In this document: one piece after another, positions 47,714 to 59,744 of the stretch
How the letters are laid out: every line of letters begins with the position of its first letter
Numbering within the stretch: position 1 is the stretch's first letter
Source: Ehretia macrophylla
Lineage: Eukaryota > Streptophyta > Magnoliopsida > Boraginales > Ehretiaceae
Direction of reading: 5' to 3'
Length of the DNA: 64,000 bases
NCBI GenBank assembly: GCA_037974665.1
Contig: CM075770.1
Location: 97,460,850-97,524,849, forward strand
Notes under the pieces: generated by a model
The model's database searches: none
What the model was told of the DNA's origin: nothing
Seen by the model: only the letters and a program-made list of their open reading frames with translations
Made by a program: the position numbers and the translations under genes

Positions 47714-47857
47714 TGTTACGCTTTGAACCTAAAATCCTATGTCTATAGACGAGATTGGTGTTGTACACATAAAAAATTACTACTTAGGCCTCTAATCATT
47801 TGGCCCAAAATAGTTAACCCAAATTATTCTTTCTACTCACAACACTAACTTATAAAC

Positions 47858-47906
<49 letters not shown>

Positions 47907-48457
47907 TGTTTCCCACCAATGTAGGATACTACATTCACCTCCCATTAAGGACTTGACTTCATTGTTAGGAGAACACACACCTAAGGGCGGAGCCAGAAAT
48001 TTGAAGTTGGGGGGGAGGGAGATTAATCAATCAAGAATACTATTTAACTTTGAAGTTGAGGGATGTTTTATTTTCTAAAATATTACATACAATTTTGTAA
48101 ACCAAAATAAATATTACATATGTTTTTTCCCTAGTACCGTCCTTGTACATACCCGGAACAACCAAGCAGTGAAGGATTCTAGAAGTGCCTCCTACCGCCT
48201 TTTTGGTGTAGTACTTTGTTCCGCATAGCACTTAGTTCCCACACCGACTAGTGACTCTGAATATCATTCAGTCATGCTCCGAGCCCAAAACCCTAGGCCA
48301 GCAGACGAGACCGGTTTATAGGCATAAAAAATAACTATTTGGGCCTCTAATCAATTTACCCAAAATAGTTAACCCAAGTTATTGCTTATATGCGTTACAC
48401 CCACTTATAAATTACTCATATACATTATCTCCTACCGATGTGGGATACCATATATCA
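47714..48457 (-). mobile_element. TRIM-like miniature LTR retrotransposon (744 bp)
   Basis: Two related terminal repeats, 47714-47933 and 48275-48457, share GGCCTCTAATCA, CCAAAATAGTTAACCCAA, CC(A/G)ATGTRGGATAC and TG...CA ends. The ~340-bp interior has no coding capacity. On the minus strand the 5' repeat is followed by TGATATTCAGAGTC (a degenerate TGGTATCAGAGC primer site). The 3' repeat is preceded by GGGAGGTGAA (polypurine tract). Flanks are tatta and tattt. One repeat holds a (CA)n(TA)n microsatellite. Confidence 0.65.
47863..47907. repeat. (CA)n(TA)n microsatellite
   Basis: About 15 CA units and then about six TA units, inside one repeat of the TRIM-like element. Confidence 0.95.
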
Positions 48458-49624
48458 TATTTTGCAACTTTAATTTGGCCTTTAATTTTCCTCTTGTCAT
48501 ATAAAATAAGTTGATTTGAGTTAGTGATCTTCCCTTGAGTGTCACATATTGCAATAGGATCATCTCATTGTTTCATATGGTATAGCAAAAGGCAAGACTA
48601 CAAAAGTCTTATCTTCAACCCTCATCTTGTGATGTCGCTTTAGTATGAATTTGTTCCTCACCAAGTGATACAACCCCCCAAATCAACTTGTGCTAGAGCT
48701 TCAAGTTGGGTTTCATCATTAGCTTGTCTTACATCTTAAGTTTGGGCTTCAAAATAATCATACCTTGCAACTTTAGTTTGGCATTTAATGTTCCTTTTGT
48801 CATATGCAATAAGTTGATTTGACTTGGTGGTGTTTCATTGAGTGTCAACCATTGTGATAAGGCCCTCTCCTTCTTTGTATAATATAACAATAGGTAGGTA
48901 TTGAAGAAACCTTTACATATTGTTGATACTGTCATATGCTACTAGCCCTACGCCATTCTCAAGAGGATACTGTTGCAGTCTAAAGTATATAGATATGTTA
49001 CCCTTTGTATCCATTAGGCTTATGATCATACATAAGTGTAATATCAAACATATGGGGTGCTTCTAATAGGATATAAAAAATTGTTTACTTACTCCCTCCC
49101 TCATAGTAAAAGATGGCTTGTGACACAAAATGACTACCCACCCATATTTCTAAGCCACAATATCTATCCATTCCACAAATATAGAGAGTAAGTTTTATGA
49201 CTGTATATTAATGATTAAAATTAAAACTGGCTAAGGTGAATTGTGTTTACCTATCAGCAAAGACTAACATGCACTATAATTGTATACTAGAAAGTTGTAA
49301 TATGTGTTATAAGCAAACATGTGAAGTAATATATAATATCATCTTAACATTAGGGTTCAATGCGATGTAATGATAAATATAATAGTGATTATGTAATGAC
49401 CCCAATTACCCAACCCTTCCCAGGATTAGGTGGAGAGTATGTGCAAGCAAAATCATTCTCATTCATTTGTTGTTTAGCAAACATGTAAAAGACAAACTAG
49501 GCTATTATATATATATATTTAAAAGCTTTCCTAATACAACCGTGATTACAGACTTCCCAACTACCAGGCCTTACATTTAGTAAAACGAGTCTGGTTAACT
49601 AAACTATCACCCCTACTCTTCATA

Positions 49625-50754
49625 CATATAACCATAGTAGATAACCTAGGTTGTTATGCACGGATCGAACCTGATATCTACCACCATATCATTGACTATA
49701 ACGTCGTATACCAGGTAGTGTGGTACGTCCAGGTCCACAAATTCTTCATTATAAAGGTAGTGACGGTGTACGATGATGTCAACATCCCTCGGAACCAGGA
49801 GATCCAGGTCCCTTATTAAACAAAACAAGCACATTATTATATTCTGGTTCTACTTCCTCTTCGGTTTCACCTGAAACGGGGGGAAGAAAGGGGAGTGAGC
49901 TCAAAAGAACTCAATGCGGGGAAGTCACCAAGGAAGTTTTGAAAACATTTATGGCCCATTTAAAATCATGATGCAATGCAATTCAAGTATATCAATATAT
50001 AAGTAACAATTATATATCATGTTGCAAAGGATACATTTTGATTTCACTTCTCGAGGTGGCCAGCCGAATCATGATCACAACTTCTTGTCTCTCCCAATAG
50101 GGTACTCCGGACTATAGCCGAAATCTACGACCCAACTCTCCGAGAGCGGTATTGGTCCCAAGTGAGAGAAAATCTCTCCAAGGGCGGTGTGGTCCCAAGT
50201 GAGAGATTTTCTCTCGCTTAGGACCAGCACCGCCCTTGGAGAACTGGGTCGTAGATTTTGGGTACAATCCGGAGTACCCTATTGGGAGAGACAGGAAGTT
50301 GTGATCATGATTCGGCCGGCCACCTAGAGAAATGAAATCAAAATGTATCCTTTGCAACGTGATATATAATTGTTACTTATAAATTGATATACTTGAATTG
50401 CATTGCATCATGATTTTAAATGGGCCATAAATGTTTTCAAAACTTCCTTGGTGACTTCCCCGCATTGAGTTCTTTTGAGCTCACTCCCCTTTCTTCCCCC
50501 CGTTTCAGGTGAAACCGAAGAGGAAGTAGAACCAGAATATAATAATGTGCTTGTTTTGTTTAATAAGGGACCTGGATCTCCTGGTTCCGAGGGATGTTGA
50601 CATCATCGTACACCGTCACTACCTTTATAATGAAGAATTTGTGGACCTGGACGTACCACACTACCTGGTATACGACGTTATAGTCAATGATATGGTGGTA
50701 GATATCGGCTTTGGTCCGTGTATGACAGCCTACGTTATCTACTATGGCTATATG
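49625..50754. repeat. 1.13-kb inverted repeat (palindrome)
   Basis: Left arm 49625-50189 and right arm 50190-50754 pair over almost their full length. For example, GGTTTCACCTGAAACGGGG at 49863 pairs with its complement ending at 50517. The arms differ at scattered positions, including GATATCAGGTTCGATCC versus GATATCGGCTTTGGTCC. The centre has small repeats of GGTCCCAAGTGAGAG and AAGGGCGGTG. Confidence 0.9.
50464..50512 (+). promoter_or_regulatory. LTR stem-loop and splice-acceptor-like module (LTR D)
   Basis: GAGTTC (50467-50472) pairs with GAGCTC (50477-50482) around a TTTT loop, with one G-U pair. CTCACTCCCC, a long pyrimidine tract and TTTCAGGTG follow. The mirror copy is in the left palindrome arm. 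Confidence 0.5.
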
Positions 50755-53700
50755 TGTCACGCCCCAAACCGGCCTATAAGGTTAGACTAGGGAGTGATCT
50801 AAACATTCAGGACATATCACATACTTATCCGTTTATGAAGATTACACACTTAATGTTTTTGGCCTAAACTCTAAAATTTTTCGGGAAACCGGCAGCATAA
50901 CGGCTGTAATTGGGCTCTTTGGTTTAACCTGATTCTCTAAACGCCTCAAAATTTACTATCTCAAATTCATTTCCAACTAAGATTGCTATTTATCATCAAT
51001 TGAAATGCCTATTGGTTATCTCGAAAGTCTCGTTTGGTTAATAAGCCTAACATGATAACTATGTCCCGTTTATTTGTCAATTTCCTATCATGCAAGTACC
51101 TATTATCCTTTAGTTTGCAAATGAGCACCTAAGTGAAATTAGATAGAATTAACTTAGTTGATTGTTCATCTAGTGGTTTGAATGCCTACGATAACTACTA
51201 ATTAAGAAAACGAAAGCAAACAACCAAATAAAAGTTCGTCCGGTTATAGATAGTGCAATCCCATAATTAGACCCAAATTACAATGGGGTCATTTACATCA
51301 ATAAAATGAATAGTTTGCAATCAAACACAACATCCATATAGTAACCACTTTCAGGCAAAGCACAAAAGCACGTAGGGATAGGCTATCACTCCAAGGAATC
51401 ATCGTTAGGCACATCGTCCTCGGGTACCTATTCTTGATCTTCTTCACCTGAGATGATAAAAGAGGGTGAGTCCTTATGAACTTAGCGAGGGGGAACGAGA
51501 AATAAGTTTTGAAACTCATTTTCCGGTTCAATTTATGAAAACTCTTTTTGAAAACAAATCTCGTATTACAAATAATAAGGTACGCAAATATATGAAACAA
51601 ATCGAGTAACAGATACATTTACCAATTATTTCAAGGATACGGTGAGCAGTTGCTCTCAATTTCAATTTCGATACAACTGTTGCGGCCGACTTCAATAATC
51701 CACTTATCGCTCCCAATTGGGTGTACTCCGGATGTACCCCGAAACCTACGACCCAATTCTCCGAGGTTGAAATGCCAAGCGAAAGAAGGAATTGGACCAT
51801 GGTAGTCACGGTAACACCGGCAAGCCCAATGCCGCCAAGCGTGCGTGAAACACTACCATGCCACACTGAAAGGTTGCAACCTCGTATGCAATGCACATTT
51901 ATAACATTTAACATATCACATTAGGAGGACAACAAAGTAGGTCGCCTCCGAGTAGTTATAAGATCGCACGTTGTCAAGTAATCAAACGAGGCACGATAAA
52001 ACAAGAAATTTCACTTGAAAGGCATATAGAGTTATATGAAAATTTAACAGGCAGCCATGTAACACATGTAAAACAGGCCATATAACTCATTACAAAGCCC
52101 ACGTGATCAAGTGATAAGATTATTCAACATGCAATTACGTCAACATGGGTTCGGGTGCAAGAAAAGCTTATTTGTCAACATGCAATGGTCAAAATCACAT
52201 TTGAAGTTATAAGACATTTACGGGCAGCCCACTAAGCATATAATTTCCACACAATATCCAAGTGATCAACACTTAACAAGACTACCTAGTCATTAAGGTT
52301 TTCGTTTCATGCTTAACCGTGTGATTAAACCATAAGTCAACTCAAAATCATTCTCAAGTCATGCACCATTCAATTCAAACATCCTCAAGTACTCAAAACA
52401 GTCCACACAATATCCCAACACCACAATTCCAAGCAATTAGTACCACAAGAGAGGTTACAACAAGTTTCCAAGCATATAACTAAGTGAAACCTTTATTGCA
52501 ATAGGCTATTTTCTCACAATCAATAGGATACTCAAACAATCTCCAAATCCAGTGAATAAGATGTCAAATTAAAGCTTAAGAATTTAACTAAAATCAGAAA
52601 CAAACCTTGCATCAATTGGAGTTCGGGATCATTAGATATAGCCGAAACAGTGGAATAGCACAAAACTATCCAGATTTGCACACTTTTCAGTAATTGACGT
52701 TTTTGAGGTCCTTAAGGTCAGTTTCAGCCTTAGTCCATTTCTGAAAAAAATGTCCAGAACTGAAAAATATAGCAGAAAACCAAATTTCATGCATTTTGGA
52801 CATCATTTACTAAGTCAAATCTGGTTCGTTCTACAAGGTCAGTGCATCTGCCAAAACCTGCTTCATTTTTCCAGATTTCCAGATTTGGACACATTTTAAA
52901 GATTTGCCATTTTGAGGATCTTAGAGTCAAAATTAGCTTCGGCCTGTTTCTGGGAAAAATGTTAAAAACTGTCAAAAATAGTCACCTACCAATTTTCAAG
53001 CATTTTGAACATCATTTTCCTAGCTAAACTTACCTCGAAACAGACTGGTCAGAGAGCTGTCAACAATCCGACTTCACCTAGCATCACTTTCAAGTCAAGA
53101 TCTTGCCATGCATGGTTGTTTAAGCTCATGAACGACCATATAACTCAAGTACAGAATCAAATACATACATTTATGAGCATGAATGTGAGTTTTTGGAGGG
53201 TTTTCAAAAGGTTTTAGCCCTCACCTTAGCAATCAACCAAAAAGATGCACAAAAACTTGTTGAAGCTCAAATCTCTTCTTCTTCTTGCTTAGCCGAGATT
53301 CCAACTTGGTTTTCCCTATTTTTCCTAGCTTAGTGATCAATCTCTTAGTACATTCATGAGGTTAGAACAAGAAGAAAAGAAACGGAAGCCAAGAAGCTTA
53401 CCTAGGGCCGAATAGAAGACTTCAAAGGACATGCATGTGTAGTTTTCGCATCCTAGCTTGTTTGCTTGAGTTTCTTTGATGGTTGCTTGTCTAGTTGCAC
53501 CATATGATGAAGAAGATGAGCTAGGAGGTGAAGGGAACTAAGCCAAAACCAAAATAGAGAGAGAAAATGAGAGGGAAGTGAGAGAAAAGAAAGAATATGA
53601 CAAAGAGTGATGTTTTGCATTGATTCAAGCATATGGTCGGCCTTGGGCAGCCCATTTTCAGTCTTTTTGTGTCTTCAAGGAGTATTTTGAAATGGCTAGC

Positions 53701-54353
53701 ATGGGCATGAAGTGTTTGGTCGAAAATGGTGTGCATTGGGTAGGATTTTGGGGCTATTTTATGCCTAGTGTCTTGTGTGTGTGTCATAGTTTGTCTAGGA
53801 CTAATTTTTTATGCATTTGTGTCACTAGAATTGTCATAGGAATGTTGGGAAATTAGGGAATCTAGGTAGAATAAAATAAAGAAATGTTTGATGATGAGTT
53901 GAATTATAAATAGAATAATAGATAGTGGGAAATGTAGGAATAGTTTAGTATTATTTTATTATTAGTGGAGTTTATAGAGAATTTGAATTAGGAATATAAT
54001 ATTAGTTAGTGGATTGTGCAGGATTATTTTATTATCTAGTGCTTTGTGTAGGATTCTTTCTTGATTAACGTGGTGGCAAAGATTCCTAGGTGAATGCACG
54101 TAACCCAATGCGAGGCACGTAATTTAATGCAATGCACGTAAATCAAGGCACTACTCCATATCTAGGTTAAGGTACGCAGTTCAAGGTTTGGGCACATGAA
54201 ACGAGGTAACGGACGTACATCGAGGTCAAGGCACATATGATGAGGTATGTATGAAAACCAAGACATGACACGTAATCCAAGGTCGGTCATACAGTTCTGG
54301 GTCTAAGGCACGCAAATCAAGGTAAGGCATGTTATTCGGGGTCGAGCCTCACA
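50755..54353 (-). mobile_element. 3' LTR (3.6 kb) of the LARD-like element
   Basis: The minus strand runs from TGTGAGGCTCGACCCCG to GGGGCGTGACA. Same family as the LTR at 56641. It has a CGTG-rich repeat region (54060-54345), a donor-like CCTAG|GTAAGCTTC on the minus strand near 53400, the CAACCTACTTTGTTGTC box in slightly altered form (51927) and the stem-loop module (51449-51490). All open frames inside are by-products. Confidence 0.85.
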
Positions 54354-54371
54354 TCCTCCCCTCCTTAAAAG
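54354..54371 (-). promoter_or_regulatory. Polypurine tract of the LARD-like element
   Basis: The minus strand reads CTTTTAAGGAGGGGAGGA directly before the 3' LTR. The preceding sequence ATTTCGGGAAGAAATT resembles the usual end of gypsy pol. Confidence 0.8.
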
Positions 54372-56635
54372 AATTTCTTCCCGAAATTCATTCTTACTTG
54401 TTAAGGTCATTTAGACGGATTCCGACCATTGTTATTTTTCAACTCCGGGTCATCCTTTGCTCTGTGATCTCTTTTACTACAACGAATTCACTTCCTAACT
54501 TTCTCCAATCATTTAATTCGGTGTGACCCCTACGTTTATAGTTCTTTCCTTTGAATGACTCTATTCTCCATTTGATCTTAAGGTCAAGTTCATTAACTAA
54601 GGTTAGAGTCTTCAAACATAGTCATCAAAGTTGCATCGGTATTCTAACAATATAACAATAACTCCAAAATCATGACTCATGTTGTATCAATCTCGCATCC
54701 ATACCTCAAAAGGAATATCACAATAATACCGCGATCTTATGGTTACATACACTAATTTCAAGATGATAGGTCTATATCCGATTTATATATCCTATCTACT
54801 AGCTTCAAAATTGTTAACACGTAGGACATACACATGTTATGGATCATTTTCACAATACGACCCTATTTTCAAGAAGAACTCACCAAACAAACTAATCCAT
54901 CTCAAGTCGTCATCTATCAATAGTATCATAGTCCTTATCTCGTAGGTACATTAGATTAGCAAATCTTCTAATGACTAGTCTCCCGATTACAGGATTCTAT
55001 TCATTAACATTCTTCCCCAACTTCATTAACCTTCACGCTCGTAATCAAGGAAAAAGACCGTTGAGATTCATTAAACGTGAATTCTAAAGTTTATTAAGTA
55101 TCACCAACAAATGCCATCGAAATTGCATGGGTAAACTGATCATGTTACACTAATTCAACTCGCACAAGTAAATTTCATTAGCTTATGATCTACAATCTAT
55201 TTTCTTATTCAAATCTCTATTTTCACGTCTCGAGGCTTCCAAATTTCTTTTAATCTTAATCAAAACTCCTAAGGCGAGTAGTTTCAACCTCAAACAAATC
55301 CTACTCACCTCAATCTGAGGTTACGTAATACTCAAGAAGACAATGGTCCTACTCACTTAGCGACCTAGTCATTCCTTCGAACACTTAATGCCCGCCATTA
55401 TATCTTCAATATTAGTGTTACTAAGCTAGGGCTATAGCCATGTAAGTGATATCAATGCTCCACTAGGTTATCGGTCATAGAACAACAATCCTAGGACTAT
55501 AAATGGGTATCGAAATGATCTAGCTCATAAGATACTTACCATACTAATCCAAGTAGCTTATTACACAAAATAACTTCAAGACTGTGTCAATCATAAGAAT
55601 TATAACCACAAGGCATCCTTCAATATAATCTAATAGAACTTCAAAACTAATCAACCACTTATTTAACTATCACTACAAGATTCACCCTCTATTCAACAAC
55701 CACGATTCGAAGTCTACCGATCGCTAGTCTCTAGATGTGAAACGGTGCACATAGATACGGTGGTCTAACAATAGTCTTTTGGGTCATTATGACTCTAATT
55801 CATATCTATCTTAACTATATGAAATCTTACTCTTCTCATTTACATGTTCAACTAGCTAAGAGCGTCAAGACTCATCGACCTTAGGTCCTAGGGTTCACCA
55901 TGCATCATCATCCATACTCACTATTAGCTATTTAGGATTTCAAATCATACCCTAACCACTCCACTTGGCAACCAGATGTTTAATATCATTTCCATGGTTT
56001 ATATAATAGGTCTATCGGTCTTACTTAAGGATATATACTTTCCAACATCCTCTAGGGTATCCAAACAACGAGTTCATAGAATGACTTACTTACATAATCA
56101 CAACTAAATCCGAGAGGCACTAAATTAATACCATGATTCTAAATATCACCGATATCCAACTTAGGACCTTTAGCAACTTTATTAATCTAATGCACAATTC
56201 AATACCTTACACTTCTATCCGACCTAACATTTTAGGTGCAGTTTTCCAAACACAAGTTATAGCTACATGAATTCCTTGGTTCCAACATTGCTATACCTTG
56301 TTACACTAAAGATTCATCAACCTTGTTAAACTCGGTCTCCAAAGTTGCCTACATGTCCTGAGGTTATCCATTGTTAAGTTACTTAAACACATTATTCATG
56401 CCTTAATAATCTAACCCCTATCGTCAATTTCCACGAGTTCATCTCTTAATTTCTAGGTCACAATCTTACCATTGAGTGAACTTGAAACTCGTTAATATAC
56501 ACCCTATTAGGTTCAATGATGCTTAATTCCAATCAAATAAGGATTCAATCATTTAAATAGTCTATTATACTAATTTAAGATATAAGAATTTAATTCAAAA
56601 GCAACTCCTAAGTCAAACTTCCATTATAAGCATAT
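54372..56635 (-). mobile_element. Non-coding internal region of the LARD-like element
   Basis: 2.26 kb, poor in G on the plus strand, with scattered short frames and no domain. Words like TCTAGG, CATAACTCA and AATCTA recur without a clear period. It parallels the C-poor 3' region of the LTR-A element at 1-1451, seen from the element's own strand. Confidence 0.6.
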
Positions 56636-56659
56636 GAACATGTGAGGCCCGACCTTGAA

Positions 56660-57115
56660 TAACGTGTATTACCTCGATTTGCGTGCCATAGACCAAGAAT
56701 GATATGACTGATCTTGGTTTACGTGCCTTAACCTAGAATTGTGTGCCCTAATCCTCGATATACGTGCGATACCTAGATAAACGTGCCATGACCTTAATTT
56801 ACATGCAAGACCTCAATTTGCGTGTGTCTTTTCATTTCGTGTGCATTAACCTTGAATTACGTGCCTTAACCTAGGTTTAAGAGGCGTACCTTAATATACG
56901 TGCATTGCATTGAATTATGTGTCGTGCTTTGGTCTATGTGCATTGACCTAGGGTTGCGTGCGTTAGCATTAGAATCTGTGCATTAGACTTGAAGTATGTG
57001 CCTTAGTCTAGAAGTTCGTGTCTTACCTCGTAGTTTGTGTTTACCTCGTGTTTCGTGCCCCGTATTGATTTCAGTGCGTGCCTCGTAGTGCGTATCCTAG
57101 ACCTAGGAATCCATG
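56660..57115 (+). repeat. U3 minisatellite with CGTG cores
   Basis: Roughly 20 imperfect units of 20-23 bp resemble ACGTGCCTTAACCTAGAATT. Most units keep a CGTG or TGTG core followed by C and then an ACCT-like word. A shorter version is in the other LTR on the minus strand (about 54060-54345). ACGTG is the core of plant G-box/ABRE sites, so a regulatory role is possible. Confidence 0.75.
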
Positions 57116-59744
57116 CCACCACGTTAATAAAGAAAGCATCCTACACAAAGCACTAAACTATAAAATAATCCTAATTCAAATCTCTACAAAATCCACTAAC
57201 AATAAACAATTCAATCTACACAAACACCTAAACATTCTTTATTCTTTATTCTCACCCAAAACCAATGCACCTCAAATTTCACCCTTATTATAATCCATAA
57301 TATATTAAATAGAGTCTGAAATTTCAGCAATTTGCAAGCCCTTGGCTGACCACTAAGTGCATTTAGTCTAGCATTGCATAATTTATTCATAATCCTAGAC
57401 AAACTATGACAAAACACTTACACAATGCATAAAAAAATTGCTCAATTCTCCTCAAATCTCCACCATTTTCGACCAGCCCTTGCATGCCCATGCTAAACAT
57501 TTTAAATTCCATCTTGAAGATACAAAAAATCAGATTTTTGGCTGCCCAAGGCCGAGCATGCTTCATCAAGTTGCAAGGCTTTGTTTTCTTTTCATTTCAC
57601 TCATTTTCCTCAAACTTCTCTCTCTCCCTCTCATTCTCTCTCTCCATTTCGGTTTTGGCTGAGTTCTCTCCACCTCCTAGCTCATCTTCTTCATCATATG
57701 GTGCAACAAGACAAGCAACCATCAAAGCAACTCAAGCAAACAATCTAGGATGCGAAAATCACTCTTGCATGCCCTTTGAAGCTTCATTTTCGGCCTAGGT
57801 AAGCTTCTAGACATCCATTTCTTTTCTTCAAGTTCTAACTACATGCATGCACTAAGAGATTGATTACTAGGCTAGGAAAAATAGAGAAAACCAAGTTGAA
57901 ATCTCGGCTAAGCAAGAAAAAGAAGAGATTTTAGCTTCAACAAGGTTTTTGAGCATTTTTTGGGTTGATTGCAAAGGTGAGGGTTAAAATCTTTTGAAAA
58001 CTATTTAAAAACTCACATTCATGCTCATAAATGTGTGTATTTGCTTCTGCACTTGAGATATATGGTCGTTCATAAGCTTAAACAACCATGCATGGCAAGA
58101 TCTTGGCTTGAAAATGATGCTAGGTGAAGTCGAAATGGATGACAGCTCTCTGACTAGTCTGTTCGAGGTAAGTTTAGCTAAGCAAATGAGGTTGAAAATG
58201 CTTGAAAATTGGTGGGTAACTATTTTGGACAGTTTTGAACATTTTTTCCAGAAATATGCCGAAGCTAATTTTGACTCTAAGGTCCTCAAAATGGCAAATC
58301 ATTAAAATGTGACCAAATCTGGAAATCTGGAAAAATGAATCAGGTTTTGGCAGATGCACTGACCTTGTGGAGCGAACCATATTTGACTTAGTAAATGATG
58401 TCCAAAATGCGTGAAATTTAATGTGCTGGTAGAGTTTTCAGTTCTGGACAATTTTGTCAAAAATGGACCAAAGCTAAAACTGACTCTAAGGACCTCAAAA
58501 ATGTCAATTTCTGAAACGTGTACAAATCTGGACAGTTTTGTGCTACCTCACTGTTTCGGCTATAACTAATGATTCTGAACTCCAATTGATGCAAGGTTTG
58601 TTTCTGATTTTAGTTAACTTCTTAAGATTTAATTTGAAATCTTATTTACTAAATTTGGAGATTATTTGATTATCCTATTGATTATGAGAAAACAGCCTAT
58701 TGCAGTAATGGTTTTATTTAGCCATATGCTTGGAAAATTGTTGTAACCTCTCTTGTGACACTAATTGTGTGGAAATGTGGTGTTGGGATGTTATGTGGAA
58801 TGTTGTGAGCACTTGAGGATGTTGAATTAAATGATGCAAGACTTGATAAGGATCTTGAGTGGACTTAGGGTTTTAATCACTTGATTAAGCATGAAATGGG
58901 AACCCTAATGACTCGATAGTCTTAATAGGTGTTGATCAATTGGATATTGTGTTGGAATCATTTGCTTAGTGGGCTGCCCGCAAATGTTTTATAACTTCAA
59001 AAGTGATCTTGACCATTGCATGTTGACAAATAAGCTTTTCTTGCATCCGAACCCATGTTGATATCATTGCACGTTGAATAATCTTATCGCTTGATTGCGT
59101 GAACCTCTTAATGAGTTATATAGCCTGTTTTACATGTGTTACATGGCTGCCCGTTTGATGATCATATGACTCTATATGCCTTTCAAGTGAAATTACTTGT
59201 CTTATCGTGCCTTGTTTGACTACTTGACAACGTGCGATCTTATAACTGTTCGGAGGCAACCTACTTTGTTGTCCTCCTAATGTGATATGTTAAATGTTAT
59301 AAAGGTGCATTGCATACAAGGTTGCAACCTTTCGTGTGGCATGGTAGCGTTTCACGTCCGCCGGGCAGCATCGGGCTTGGCGGTGTTACCGTGACTACCA
59401 TGATCCAATTCCTTCTCTCGCTTGGTATTCACCCTTGGAGAGTTGGGTCGTAGGATTTCGGGGTACATCCAGAGTACACCCACTTGGCGTGTTTTGGGGA
59501 TGAATTAAAGTCGGCCGCAACTCCTGTTACTTGACTTGATCTGAGAGCAAAAGCTCACCGTATCCTTTTTATTATGTGTATAAGTACTCCCACTTGATTC
59601 CTAGAGAACCTCGGGGAGGAAAGATCAGTATTCCTATTCTGTACTTGTATTTCTGTACTTGTATTTCTGTTACATTCATGTGTGAGAAAGGGAATTTCAT
59701 AAGTTTAACCGGAAAATGAGTTTCAAAACTTATTTCTCGTTCCC

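Larger units (their letters stand above)
47607..49391 (-). mobile_element. Decayed minus-strand retroelement 3' end with repeated blocks
   Basis: A block with CACCAAGTGATACAACC, ATCAACTTGTGCT and CATCATTAGCTTGTCTT occurs at 47612 and 48660. A second block with CAACTTTARTTTGGC, TTGTCATAT and AATAAGTTGATTTGA occurs at 48470 and 48770. Minus frames (SFKMQDKLMMEPNLKHEHKL; KLQGMIILKPKLKM) look like the C-terminal tail of a gypsy/copia pol, but no enzyme domain remains. A TRIM-like element is inserted between the blocks. 48960-49391 holds nothing recognisable. Confidence 0.4.
49392..50754. mobile_element. Two LTR D halves joined head to head
   Basis: The minus-oriented part (49392-50189) ends, on its own strand, GGTAATTGGGGTCATTACA. 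The plus-oriented part (50190-50754) is cut at its 3' end by the insertion of the next element. Each carries the GGGTCGTAG box, the stem-loop and TTTCAGGTG. The two identical ~60-codon frames at 49646 and 50545 are the same LTR segment on opposite strands and are not genes. Confidence 0.7.

Noticed and set aside
49625..50754. Palindrome as a pure sequencing/assembly fold-back artefact
   Set aside because: The arms differ at scattered sites and the outer left flank continues as ordinary LTR, so a simple read artefact is unlikely, though not excluded.
49646..50790. Two nearly identical ~60-80-codon frames on opposite strands
   Set aside because: They are the two arms of an LTR palindrome. The frame lies downstream of the LTR stem-loop, shows no protein motif, and is cut by the neighbouring insertion.
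51528..51914. 128-codon minus-strand frame, with a relative at 61956-62177
   Set aside because: Both lie in the same part of the LTR (around the GGGTCGTAG box). They are LTR sequence, not genes.
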